DNA of 23,748 nt from Candidatus Methylomirabilota bacterium (GTDB lineage Bacteria; Methylomirabilota; Methylomirabilia; Methylomirabilales; JACPAU01), in assembly GCA_016180705.1 (NCBI GenBank), contig JACPAU010000222.1, forward strand, positions 1-23,748, read 5' to 3'. Position 1 is the stretch's first letter; the number at the start of each line of letters is the position of its first letter. The notes beneath the pieces were generated by a model. It was given only the letters and a program-made list of their open reading frames with translations, made no database searches and had not been told where the DNA came from. Below are positions 16,402-23,748 of the stretch, piece after piece. A program made the position numbers and the translations under genes.

Positions 16402-17244
16402 ATGCGGGACCTCCACGTGGACGAGATCACCCGGGCGGTGCGGGACCTCTGCATCCGGGCCGCGACCGAGCTGCCCCGCGAGGTCCTGGACGCCCTCGAT
16501 CGGGCGATCGCCGGGGAGGAGTCCCCGCTCGCCGTCGAGGTCCTCGAGCAGCTCAAGGCCAACGCCGCCCTGGCCCGGCAGACCGGTCTTCCCCTCTGCC
16601 AGGACACCGGCATGGCGGTCGTCTTCGCGGAGCTCGGGCAGGACTGTCACGTCGTCGGGGGGGACTTCGACCGGGCCATCCACGAGGGGGTCCGCCGGGG
16701 CACGCGGGAGGGGTTCCTCCGTCCCTCGATCGTGGAGAGCCCCCTGCGCCGGGTCAACACCGGCGACAACACCCCGGCCGTGATCCACCTCCACCTGGTG
16801 CCGGGGGACCGGCTCAAGCTCACCGTCGTCGCCAAGGGGTTCGGCTGCGAGAACATGAGCGCGCTCCGGATGCTCACGCCGGCGGACGGCATCACCGGGA
16901 TCCGGCGCTTCGTGGTGGAGACCGTGGAGCAGGCAGGGGGCAACCCCTGCCCGCCGCTCGTGGTGGGGATCGGGGTGGGCGGCACCTTCGACTACTGCGC
17001 CTATCTGGCGAAGCGGGCGGTCTTCCGGCCGCTGGGCTCCGCGCATCCGGATCCCCGGACCGCCGGGCTGGAGCGGGAGCTGCTCCAGGCCATCAACGCG
17101 ACGGGCATCGGCCCCCAGGCCGTGGGGGGGCGCACGACGGCCCTGGCGGTGCACGTGGAGACGCACCCGGGCCACATCGCCTCGCTGCCGGTGGCGGTGA
17201 ACCTCCAGTGCCACTCCCACCGGTACCAGGAGGCGGTGCTGTAG
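16402..17244 (+). CDS. fumA: Class I fumarate hydratase, alpha subunit (4Fe-4S)
   Basis: This is the catalytic, iron-sulfur half of a two-subunit class I fumarase, converting fumarate and malate; the symbol follows common usage and ttdA (tartrate dehydratase alpha) is the close relative. The 280 residues contain three expected cluster cysteines: C66 (GLPLCQDTGM), C149 (AKGFGCENMS) and C199 (GVGGTFDYCA). Other hallmarks are NTGDNTPAVIH and GPQAVGGRTTALAVHVETHP-like sequence with the SLPVAVNLQCHSHR end. Its position between mdh and frd argues for fumarase rather than tartrate dehydratase. GGGTAGG precedes ATG 16402. The beta subunit is unusually not adjacent: a small lipoprotein gene and a strong hairpin lie between. 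Class I enzymes are oxygen-sensitive. Confidence 0.93.
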   Translation: MRDLHVDEITRAVRDLCIRAATELPREVLDALDRAIAGEESPLAVEVLEQLKANAALARQTGLPLCQDTGMAVVFAELGQDCHVVGGDFDRAIHEGVRRGTREGFLRPSIVESPLRRVNTGDNTPAVIHLHLVPGDRLKLTVVAKGFGCENMSALRMLTPADGITGIRRFVVETVEQAGGNPCPPLVVGIGVGGTFDYCAYLAKRAVFRPLGSAHPDPRTAGLERELLQAINATGIGPQAVGGRTTALAVHVETHPGHIASLPVAVNLQCHSHRYQEAVL

Positions 17245-17279
17245 CGTCCTGGCTTCCCTGGGGAAAGGAGGGGACACGG

Positions 17280-17294
17280 ATGCCGCCGCCCTAG
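17280..17294 (+). other. Possible 4-codon leader ORF (Met-Pro-Pro-Pro) with strong ribosome site
   Basis: AGGAGGGG (17266-17273) lies 6 bases before ATG CCG CCG CCC TAG. A ribosome site this good in front of a four-codon frame ending in three prolines could be a stalling leader upstream of the lipoprotein gene. It may equally be chance in GC-rich DNA, where CCG runs are common. Confidence 0.2.
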
Positions 17295-17369
17295 CCCTCG
17301 CGGATCCATCGGGTGCCTCGTGGCGTGGCAGGAGTCGGTCCGACTGGCGAACGCGCAAACGGAGGGACG

Positions 17370-17642
17370 ATGACCATGGGAGCGCTGCGGAGGGGTGTGG
17401 CCGGAAGCCTGCTGGCCGTACTCGCCCTGACGGCGGCCGGGTGCGGCCCGGACCTGAAGGCCGAGAACGAGTCGCTGAAGAAGCAGGTGGCCGACACGCA
17501 GAAGCAGAGCGGCGACCTGAAGGGGCAGGTGGACACGCTCATGAAGGAGAACGAGGCCCTGAAGAAACAGGTGGCCGCCCTGCAGGCCAGGCTGAAGCCT
17601 GCGGCCAAGCCGGCGGCGAAGCCGACCACGAAGAAGATGTAG
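17370..17642 (+). CDS. Small coiled-coil lipoprotein (Lpp-like architecture)
   Basis: The 90-residue product has an N-terminal signal (two Arg, then LLAVLALTAAG) and a lipoprotein Cys at 25, so it should be lipidated and exported. Residues about 28-78 form a coiled coil with an internal repeat: ENESLKKQVADTQ and ENEALKKQVAALQ. The tail is Lys/Ala/Pro-rich (KPAAKPAAKPTTKKM). The layout (lipid anchor, one long helix, basic end) resembles Braun-type lipoproteins, but no homology is claimed. ATG 17370 follows GGAGGG at 3 bases spacing; the frame is open upstream to 17313 but without signal features. It sits between the fumarase alpha and beta genes in the same direction. A role in tethering the envelope is speculative, and a link to metabolism is unproven. 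Confidence 0.8.
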   Translation: MTMGALRRGVAGSLLAVLALTAAGCGPDLKAENESLKKQVADTQKQSGDLKGQVDTLMKENEALKKQVAALQARLKPAAKPAAKPTTKKM

Positions 17643-17648
17643 CGGGAG

Positions 17649-17680
17649 GGCGGGGCGGCGGGGTCTCCCGCCGCCCCGCC
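17649..17680 (+). promoter_or_regulatory. 14-bp perfect hairpin between lipoprotein and fumarase beta
   Basis: Arms 17649-17662 and 17667-17680 are exactly complementary over 14 G/C pairs around a GTCT loop. It begins 7 bases after the lipoprotein stop and ends 8 bases before the GTG of the beta subunit. No T-run follows, so it is not a classic terminator. It could stabilise the 3' end of an upstream mRNA or hide the next ribosome site. Confidence 0.6.
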
Positions 17681-17688
17681 GCCGAACT

Positions 17689-18243
17689 GTGCGCCGCCTG
17701 AGGACGCCGCTCTCGGACGCCGACGTGGGAAGCCTCCGGGTCGGCGACCGCGTGCTGCTCTCCGGGGTTCTCCTGGCGGCCCGGGACGCGGCGCACCTGC
17801 GCTTCGCGGACGCGCTCGCGGGCGGCGAGAGGCTGCCGGTGGACCTGGAGGGGCAGGTCCTCTACTACGTCGGCCCGAGCCCGGCCCGGCCCGGCGAGGT
17901 CATCGGGTCGGCGGGCCCCACGACCGCATCCCGGATGGACCGCTTCACCCCCGCGCTGCTGGCGCTCGGGCTCAAGGCAACGATCGGGAAAGGGGGACGC
18001 TCGCCCGAGGTGGTTGAAGCGATGCGCCGCCACCGGGCGGTCTACTTCGGCGCAGTGGGTGGGACGGGCGCGCTGCTCTCCCGGCGCATCCGGGCCGCGG
18101 AGGTCGTGGCGTACGAGGATCTGGGTCCGGAAGCGGTCCGGCGGCTCGTCGTCGAGGATTTCCCGGTGATCGTAGTCAACGATGTCGAGGGCCGGGACCT
18201 CTTCCAGGAGGAAAAGGCCCGGTACCGCCGGCTCCCGGACTGA
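17689..18243 (+). CDS. fumB: Class I fumarate hydratase, beta subunit
   Basis: Second subunit of the two-part class I fumarase, corresponding to the C-terminal domain of single-chain FumA/FumB. The 184 residues contain VGDRVLLSGVLLAARDAAHLR, YYVGPSPARPGEVIGSAGPTT, SRMDRFTPALLALGLKATIGKGG and YFGAVGGTGALLSRRI, all typical of the beta domain, and end in VNDVEGRDLF. GTG 17689 fits the conserved N-terminus (RRLRTPLSDADVGSLRVGD); there is no good ribosome site, and the strong hairpin sits right upstream. Expression might therefore depend on readthrough from upstream genes. TtdB (tartrate dehydratase beta) is the alternative name, but context supports fumarase. Together with the alpha subunit at 16402-17244 it should form the active enzyme. 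Confidence 0.92.
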   Translation: MRRLRTPLSDADVGSLRVGDRVLLSGVLLAARDAAHLRFADALAGGERLPVDLEGQVLYYVGPSPARPGEVIGSAGPTTASRMDRFTPALLALGLKATIGKGGRSPEVVEAMRRHRAVYFGAVGGTGALLSRRIRAAEVVAYEDLGPEAVRRLVVEDFPVIVVNDVEGRDLFQEEKARYRRLPD

Positions 18244-18290
18244 GGGTGGGTGGGCGCCCTCCGGACGGCTCGACGGGAAGGTGAGGGGTG

Positions 18291-20018
18291 ATGCTGCAGC
18301 ATGACGTGCTCGTGATCGGGGGGGGCGGCGCCGGCCTGCGCGCGGCCATCGCGGCGGCCGAGGAGTCGGACCGGCTCTCCATCGGGGTCCTCTCGAAGGT
18401 GTATCCGATGCGCAGCCACACGGTCTCCGCCGAGGGCGGCACCGCGGCGGTCATGCGGGAAAACGACCACCTCGACTTCCACGCCAAGGATACGATCTTC
18501 GGGGGCGATTTCCTCTCCGACCAGGACGCCGTGGAGGTGTTCGTGCGGGAAGCCCCCGCGGAGGTCATCCAACTGGAGCACTGGGGCTGCCCGTGGAGCC
18601 GGGATCCCGACGGCCGCGTCAGCGTCCGCCCCTTTGGCGGCATGACCGTGAACAGGACCCTCTACGCGGCCGACAAGACCGGCTTCCACATGCTCCATGC
18701 GCTCTTCCAGACCTCGCTGAAGTACGAGAAGATCGTGCGCTACGACGAGTGGTTCGCGACGTCGCTGCTGGTCGAGGACGGGAAGGTGTGCGGGGTGGCG
18801 GCCCTGAACCTCCACGACGGTCAGGTGTCCCCCGTGACGGCGAAGGCGGTCATCATCTGCACCGGGGGGGGCGGGCGCGTCTACCCGTTCACCACCAACG
18901 CCGCCATCAAGACCGGAGACGGCATGGCGCTGGCCTACCGCGCCGGGGTCCCCCTGAAGGACATGGAGTTCGTCCAGTACCACCCGACGGGGCTCCCTGG
19001 GACCGGCATCCTCATCACCGAGGCCTCCCGGAGCGAAGGAGGGCACCTGAAGAACAAGGACGGCTACCGCTATCTTCAAGATTATGGGCTCGGCCCCCCG
19101 ACAGACAAACCGGTCCACCGCAAGATGGAACTGGGCCCGCGCGATATCCTCTCGCGCTGCCACATCCAGGAGTACCAGAAGGGGCGGACGTTCGATGGCC
19201 CGTACGGCCACTACGTCCACCTGGACCTCCGGCACCTCGGGGAAAAGGTCATCGATAAGCAGCTCCCCTTCGTGCGGGAGCTGACGCGCAATTACGTGGG
19301 GATCGACCCGGTCCACGAGCCGATCCCGGTCCGGCCGGTGGTCCACTACATGATGGGCGGCATCTCCACCGATCTGGACGGCGCAACGGTGCTGCCGGGC
19401 CTCTACGCCGCCGGAGAGACGGCCTGCGTCTCCATCAACGGCGCGAACCGACTGGGCTCGAACTCGCTCACCGAGCTGCTCGTGTTCGGTGCGCGCGCCG
19501 GTCGGGCCGCCGCCCGGGACGCCCTGGGGCGGCCGCCCATCCGGTCCAACCCGCTCGCGCAACTGGCCGCCGACGAGCGGCGGCGTCTCAACGAGCGATT
19601 CCTCCGGGCGGACGGCCGGGAGCGGATCGCCGAGATCCGGGAAGAGATGCAGAAAGCCATGGAGAAGGGCTTGGGCATCTACCGGGACCGGGCCACGATG
19701 CAGGAGACCTGCAAGACCCTGCGCCACCTCCGCGAGCGCTTCGCCCACGTCGGCCTCATGGACCGCGACGCGGTCTTCAACACCGAGCTGATTGCGGCGC
19801 TGGAACTCGAGTCCCTGCTGCACGTGGCGGAGACGATCGCCCACTCGGCGCTCGCCCGCGAGGAGTCGAGGGGCGCGCACACCCGCACCGACTTTCCCAA
19901 ACGCGACGACACGCGGTTCCTCAAACACTCGCTGGCCACCCATACTCCGGATGGCCCGCGGATCGACTACTCGCCAGTGACGATCACGCGCTGGCCCCCC
20001 GAGGAACGGAAGTACTGA
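18291..20018 (+). CDS. frdA: Fumarate reductase flavoprotein subunit
   Basis: Catalytic subunit of membrane-bound quinol:fumarate reductase/succinate dehydrogenase, on the cytoplasmic side. The 575 residues align closely with E. coli FrdA. FAD fold [12 protein letters not shown]43 ([11 protein letters not shown]) is the covalent flavin site. The residue five places on is Glu48, as in fumarate reductases, where succinate dehydrogenases have Gln. Active-site residues H231 (VQYHPTG), R284 (ELGPRD), H352 (VVHYMMGGI) and R387 ([17 protein letters not shown]) are present. The C-terminus keeps [14 protein letters not shown] and [21 protein letters not shown] sequence. ATG 18291 (after AAGGTGAGG) is preferred over the GTG at 18288. 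It starts the frdABCD block. Physiological direction cannot be settled from sequence alone. Confidence 0.95.
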   Translation: MLQHDVLVIGGGGAGLRAAIAAAEESDRLSIGVLSKVYPMRSHTVSAEGGTAAVMRENDHLDFHAKDTIFGGDFLSDQDAVEVFVREAPAEVIQLEHWGCPWSRDPDGRVSVRPFGGMTVNRTLYAADKTGFHMLHALFQTSLKYEKIVRYDEWFATSLLVEDGKVCGVAALNLHDGQVSPVTAKAVIICTGGGGRVYPFTTNAAIKTGDGMALAYRAGVPLKDMEFVQYHPTGLPGTGILITEASRSEGGHLKNKDGYRYLQDYGLGPPTDKPVHRKMELGPRDILSRCHIQEYQKGRTFDGPYGHYVHLDLRHLGEKVIDKQLPFVRELTRNYVGIDPVHEPIPVRPVVHYMMGGISTDLDGATVLPGLYAAGETACVSINGANRLGSNSLTELLVFGARAGRAAARDALGRPPIRSNPLAQLAADERRRLNERFLRADGRERIAEIREEMQKAMEKGLGIYRDRATMQETCKTLRHLRERFAHVGLMDRDAVFNTELIAALELESLLHVAETIAHSALAREESRGAHTRTDFPKRDDTRFLKHSLATHTPDGPRIDYSPVTITRWPPEERKY

Positions 20019-20057
20019 CTGGACGGGTCGGCCCCCCTGACGGAGAAAGGAGAAACC

Positions 20058-20807
20058 GTGGCCGAGGAAACGATCACGCTCGAGGTGACCCGGTACCGCC
20101 CCAGGGAGGACCGCGAGCCGCGGGCGCAGGCGTTCACGGTCCCCTACCGGAAGGACTGGGTGGTGCTGGATGCCCTGAACCATATCAAGGACCGGGTCGA
20201 CGGCACGCTCACGTACCGGTGGTCGTGCCGGATGGGGGTATGCGGGAGCTGCGGGATGATGGTGAACGGCGTCCCCAAGCTCACCTGCGCCGCCTTTCTC
20301 CGAGACTACCTTCCGGGCCCAATCCGGGTGGAGCCCCTGGCCTACTTCCCGGTCATCCGGGACCTGGTGGTTGATATCGAGGATTTCATGGGGAAGCTCC
20401 GCCGCGTCATGCCGTGGATCATCCGGCGGACGGAGCAGCCGCTGACGGCGGGGGAGTACCGGCAGACCCCAGCCCAGCTCGAGGCCTACAAGCAGTTCAG
20501 CATGTGCATCAACTGCATGCTCTGCTACGCGGCCTGCCCCGTGTACGGTCTCTCGCCCCTCTTCATCGGCCCCGCGGCCATTGCGCTTGGCTATCGCTAC
20601 AACCTGGACTCCCGGGACGAGGGGTACCACCTGCGGCAGCCGATTTTGGCCGAGGCCGTGGGGGTGTGGCAATGCACCTTCGTGGGGGAGTGCTCGGCGG
20701 TCTGTCCGAAGGGGGTGGACCCCGCGGCCGCCATCCAGCGCTCGAAGGTCGCGGGGGCCAAGGACTGGTTCCTCTCGATACTCCTGCCGCGCGGAGGACG
20801 GTCATGA
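20058..20807 (+). CDS. frdB: Fumarate reductase iron-sulfur subunit
   Basis: Passes electrons between the flavin and the quinone site via three clusters. In 249 residues, C57, C62, C65 and C77 bind [2Fe-2S] ([17 protein letters not shown]). C150, C153, C156 and C160 ([13 protein letters not shown]), C206 (WQCTFVGEC), C212 and C216 ([11 protein letters not shown]) hold the [4Fe-4S] and [3Fe-4S] clusters. Spacing matches E. coli FrdB (244 residues). The GTG at 20058 follows AAAGGAGAA. The stop overlaps the ATG of frdC by 4 bases (ATGA), indicating coupled translation of the catalytic and membrane parts. No residue is missing. Confidence 0.95.
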   Translation: MAEETITLEVTRYRPREDREPRAQAFTVPYRKDWVVLDALNHIKDRVDGTLTYRWSCRMGVCGSCGMMVNGVPKLTCAAFLRDYLPGPIRVEPLAYFPVIRDLVVDIEDFMGKLRRVMPWIIRRTEQPLTAGEYRQTPAQLEAYKQFSMCINCMLCYAACPVYGLSPLFIGPAAIALGYRYNLDSRDEGYHLRQPILAEAVGVWQCTFVGECSAVCPKGVDPAAAIQRSKVAGAKDWFLSILLPRGGRS

Positions 20808-21214
20808 GCGCGCCGCCCGCCCCCCGCCCCGGGCTTTACTATCCGAAAATGCCGGCCACCTGGTGGCTCCGCCGGCCCGCCTACCTCCGGTTCATGCTCC
20901 GCGAGGTTTCCAGTGTCTTCATCGCTATCTTCCTGGCCGTCCTCATGGTCCAGGTGTACCGGGCCGGCCAGGGGCCGGAGGCGTACGCGGCGTTCCTCGA
21001 GCGGCTGGCGTCCCCGGGCTGGATCGCCTTCCACGCCGTGGCTTTGGGCTTCGCGCTGTATCACAGCGTCACCTGGCTGAAGCTGACGGCAGTCGTGCAG
21101 GTCGTCCGCCTGGGCGAACACCAGGTGCCCCCGAGGCTGGTGGCTGCCGGGGCGTTCGCCTTCTGGGGGATCCTCTCGCTGGCCATCCTGTTCGCGGTGC
21201 TGCTGAGGAGCTGA
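20804..21214 (+). CDS. frdC: Fumarate reductase membrane anchor subunit C
   Basis: A 136-residue membrane anchor with three hydrophobic helices. The N-terminal [19 protein letters not shown] matches E. coli FrdC (TWW...YRFYMLREGT), including Glu34, the counterpart of E. coli Glu29 that takes part in menaquinol oxidation. [21 protein letters not shown] also fits FrdC. There are no conserved heme-ligand His pairs of the cytochrome b558 type, as expected for the heme-free FrdCD anchor group. It starts inside the frdB stop and is followed after 3 bases by frdD. Confidence 0.92.
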   Translation: MSAPPAPRPGLYYPKMPATWWLRRPAYLRFMLREVSSVFIAIFLAVLMVQVYRAGQGPEAYAAFLERLASPGWIAFHAVALGFALYHSVTWLKLTAVVQVVRLGEHQVPPRLVAAGAFAFWGILSLAILFAVLLRS

Positions 21215-21217
21215 ATC

Positions 21218-21565
21218 ATGTCCACCCGCAAGACCAGCGAGCCGTTCTGGTGGGGGCTCTTCTCCGTGGGCGGGGTGGTGGCCGCCTTCCTCGTGCCAGT
21301 CCACCTGTTCATCCACGGGCTGGCGGTCCCTCTGGGCTGGATCGCCTTCCCGCACGCCCGGATGTTGGCGCTCGTCGGGCAGCCCCTGGTGAAGGTCTAC
21401 CTCTTCGTGCTCATCGCCCTTCCGCTCTATCACTGGGCGCATCGTTTCCGCTTCGTCCTGGAGGATCTCGGCCTGCACGCGCTGCGGGCGCCCATCGCCG
21501 TCGGCTGCTACGGCTCCGCCGTCGCGGGGACGGTGGGGACGCTGTGGGTTCTCCTCCGCCTCTAG
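21218..21565 (+). CDS. frdD: Fumarate reductase membrane anchor subunit D
   Basis: A 115-residue, three-helix protein that pairs with FrdC to anchor FrdAB and form the quinone site. The N-terminus SEPFWWGLFSVGGVVAAFLVPV corresponds to E. coli SDEPVFWGLFGAGGMWSAI. The middle VYLFVLIALPLYHWAHRFRF and VLEDLGLH match the FrdD pattern (FLFLMIVLPLWCGLHRMHH, HDLKIH). GGAG about 10 bases upstream of ATG 21218 supports the start. Length is close to E. coli (119). Confidence 0.92.
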   Translation: MSTRKTSEPFWWGLFSVGGVVAAFLVPVHLFIHGLAVPLGWIAFPHARMLALVGQPLVKVYLFVLIALPLYHWAHRFRFVLEDLGLHALRAPIAVGCYGSAVAGTVGTLWVLLRL

Positions 21566-21605
21566 GGGCCCGCCGCACGTCGTGGGCGCCGAGCGGGCAG
21601 CCCGG

Positions 21606-22768
<1,163 letters not shown>

Positions 22769-22772
<4 letters not shown>

Positions 22773-23719
22773 GCATCCTGGTGGACCGGCGCACGCGCCT
22801 GCTGGTGCAGGGGATCACGGGCAAGGAGGGCTCTTTCCACGCCCGGGCGTGCCGGGAGTACGGGACGGCCGTCGTCGCCGGTGTCACCCCGGGGAAGGGG
22901 GGAACCCGCCAGGACGGGGTCCCGGTCTTCCACACCGTGGCCGAGGCGGTCGCCGAGACGGGGGCCAACTGCTCCCTCATCTTCGTCCCCCCTGCGTTCT
23001 CGGCCGACGCCATCCTCGAGGCGGCCGACGCCGGCGTGCCCCTCGTCGTCTGCATCACGGAGGGCATCCCCGCCCTGGACATGGTCCGCGCGAAGCGGGT
23101 CCTTGAAGGCGCAGCCACCCGGCTGGTCGGCCCCAATTGCCCGGGCCTGATCTCGCCCGGGAAGGCGAAGGTGGGGATCATGCCCGGGCACATCCACCGG
23201 CCGGGGCGGATCGGAGTCGTCTCGCGCAGCGGGACGCTGACCTACGAGGCGGTCCACCAGCTCACCGCCCTCGGTCTGGGGCAGTCCACCTGCATCGGGA
23301 TCGGGGGGGACCCGGTCGCCGGGACCTCCTTCGTGGACTGCCTGCGCCTCTTCGAGGGCGATCCGGAGACGGACGGCATCCTGCTGATCGGCGAGATCGG
23401 AGGGAGCGCCGAGGAAGAGGCGGCGGCTTTCGTCAAGGCCCACATGACGAAGCCGGTGGTCGCCTACGTCGCCGGGCAGACGGCCCCGCCCGGCCGCCGC
23501 ATGGGCCACGCCGGCGCCATCATCGCGGGCGGGGCCGGGACCGCGGCGGAGAAGATCGCGGCGCTGCGCCGCGGTGGCGTCCGGGTCGTCGAGAGCCCGT
23601 CCCAGATGGGGCAGGGGATGGCAGCCGCCCTGCAGAGGCGCGCGGGCAGGCGCCGGCCCGGCCGCCCCGTCCGGGCGGCAGGCCGTCGGGCCTCCGGGGG
23701 CGCCGCCCGGCGCCGCTAG
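22769..23719 (+). CDS. sucD: Succinyl-CoA synthetase (ADP-forming) alpha subunit, with Arg-rich tail
   Basis: CoA-binding and phosphohistidine subunit of succinyl-CoA synthetase. In 316 residues: CoA-binding [20 protein letters not shown] and GVTPGKGG, then TEGIPALDM and [11 protein letters not shown]. The phosphorylated His is H247 ([10 protein letters not shown]), next to E. coli H246. [14 protein letters not shown] and SPSQMGQGM are typical. GTG 22769 overlaps the sucC stop as GTGA. E. coli SucD has 289 residues; here about 25 extra residues, very rich in Arg ([14 protein letters not shown] to GAARRR), follow the usual C-terminus, with no change of frame visible. The last 29 bases of the window carry nothing recognisable. 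Confidence 0.95.
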
Positions 23720-23748
23720 CCGGAGCGATCGCCTCGGGACCACCGGTC

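Noticed and set aside
18042..20672. Minus-strand open frame of about 876 codons opposite fumB, frdA and frdB
   Set aside because: Antisense shadow of strongly conserved genes; no recognisable domain or ribosome site.

Overview
The window is very GC-rich (roughly 70%), densely packed bacterial chromosome. Nearly every gene is on the + strand; the only minus-strand gene is a lipoprotein at 3739-4578. Many neighbours overlap by 1-4 bases (GTGA, TGATG or ATGA junctions), and GTG starts are common. The gene content, codon bias and domain mix (DUF512 next to der, PATAN response regulator, compact TCA operon) would fit a lineage such as Rokubacteria/Methylomirabilota (NC10). That placement is an inference from general resemblance, not a database result. 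No tRNA, rRNA, CRISPR array, insertion sequence or prophage gene was found.

Region 1 (1-4578) holds envelope and housekeeping genes: the 3' part of a TPR-SLH protein, a PgsA-like CDP-alcohol phosphatidyltransferase, an AI-2E/PerM-family membrane protein and a DUF512 PDZ/radical-SAM-like protein, all translationally overlapped. The AI-2E protein seems to lack a conserved internal stretch, and the DUF512 gene is broken by a frame change plus missing sequence just before its Cys cluster. A convergent lipoprotein with an SH3 domain follows.

Region 2 (4603-13885) starts at a divergent promoter region. It carries der (ribosome-assembly GTPase), a receiver/GAF-like/degenerate-GGDEF protein with an unrecognised C-terminus, a dGTPase-type HD phosphohydrolase, a CrtI-like FAD protein, a receiver-PATAN response regulator, an AzgA-type purine permease and endonuclease V. 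Purine permease, dNTP triphosphohydrolase and the deoxyinosine-specific nuclease together give a loose nucleobase/nucleotide-hygiene theme.

Region 3 (13863-23719) is a contiguous TCA-cycle operon: icd, mdh, fumarase class I alpha, a small coiled-coil lipoprotein, fumarase beta, frdABCD and sucCD. It covers isocitrate to 2-oxoglutarate, then succinyl-CoA through succinate, fumarate and malate to oxaloacetate. Citrate synthase, aconitase and the 2-oxoglutarate-oxidising step are not in the window. The C4 dehydrogenase is the E. coli FrdABCD type, including the Glu typical of fumarate reductases near the flavin. A good sigma70-like promoter and a roughly 240-base leader with hairpins precede icd. 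The icd gene has an exact 11-bp tandem duplication that shifts the frame of its last 21 codons. I see no clearly new defence or mobile system. The best leads are the three sequence lesions, the lipoprotein and strong hairpin inserted between the fumarase halves, and the uncharacterised signalling protein at 6076-7959.
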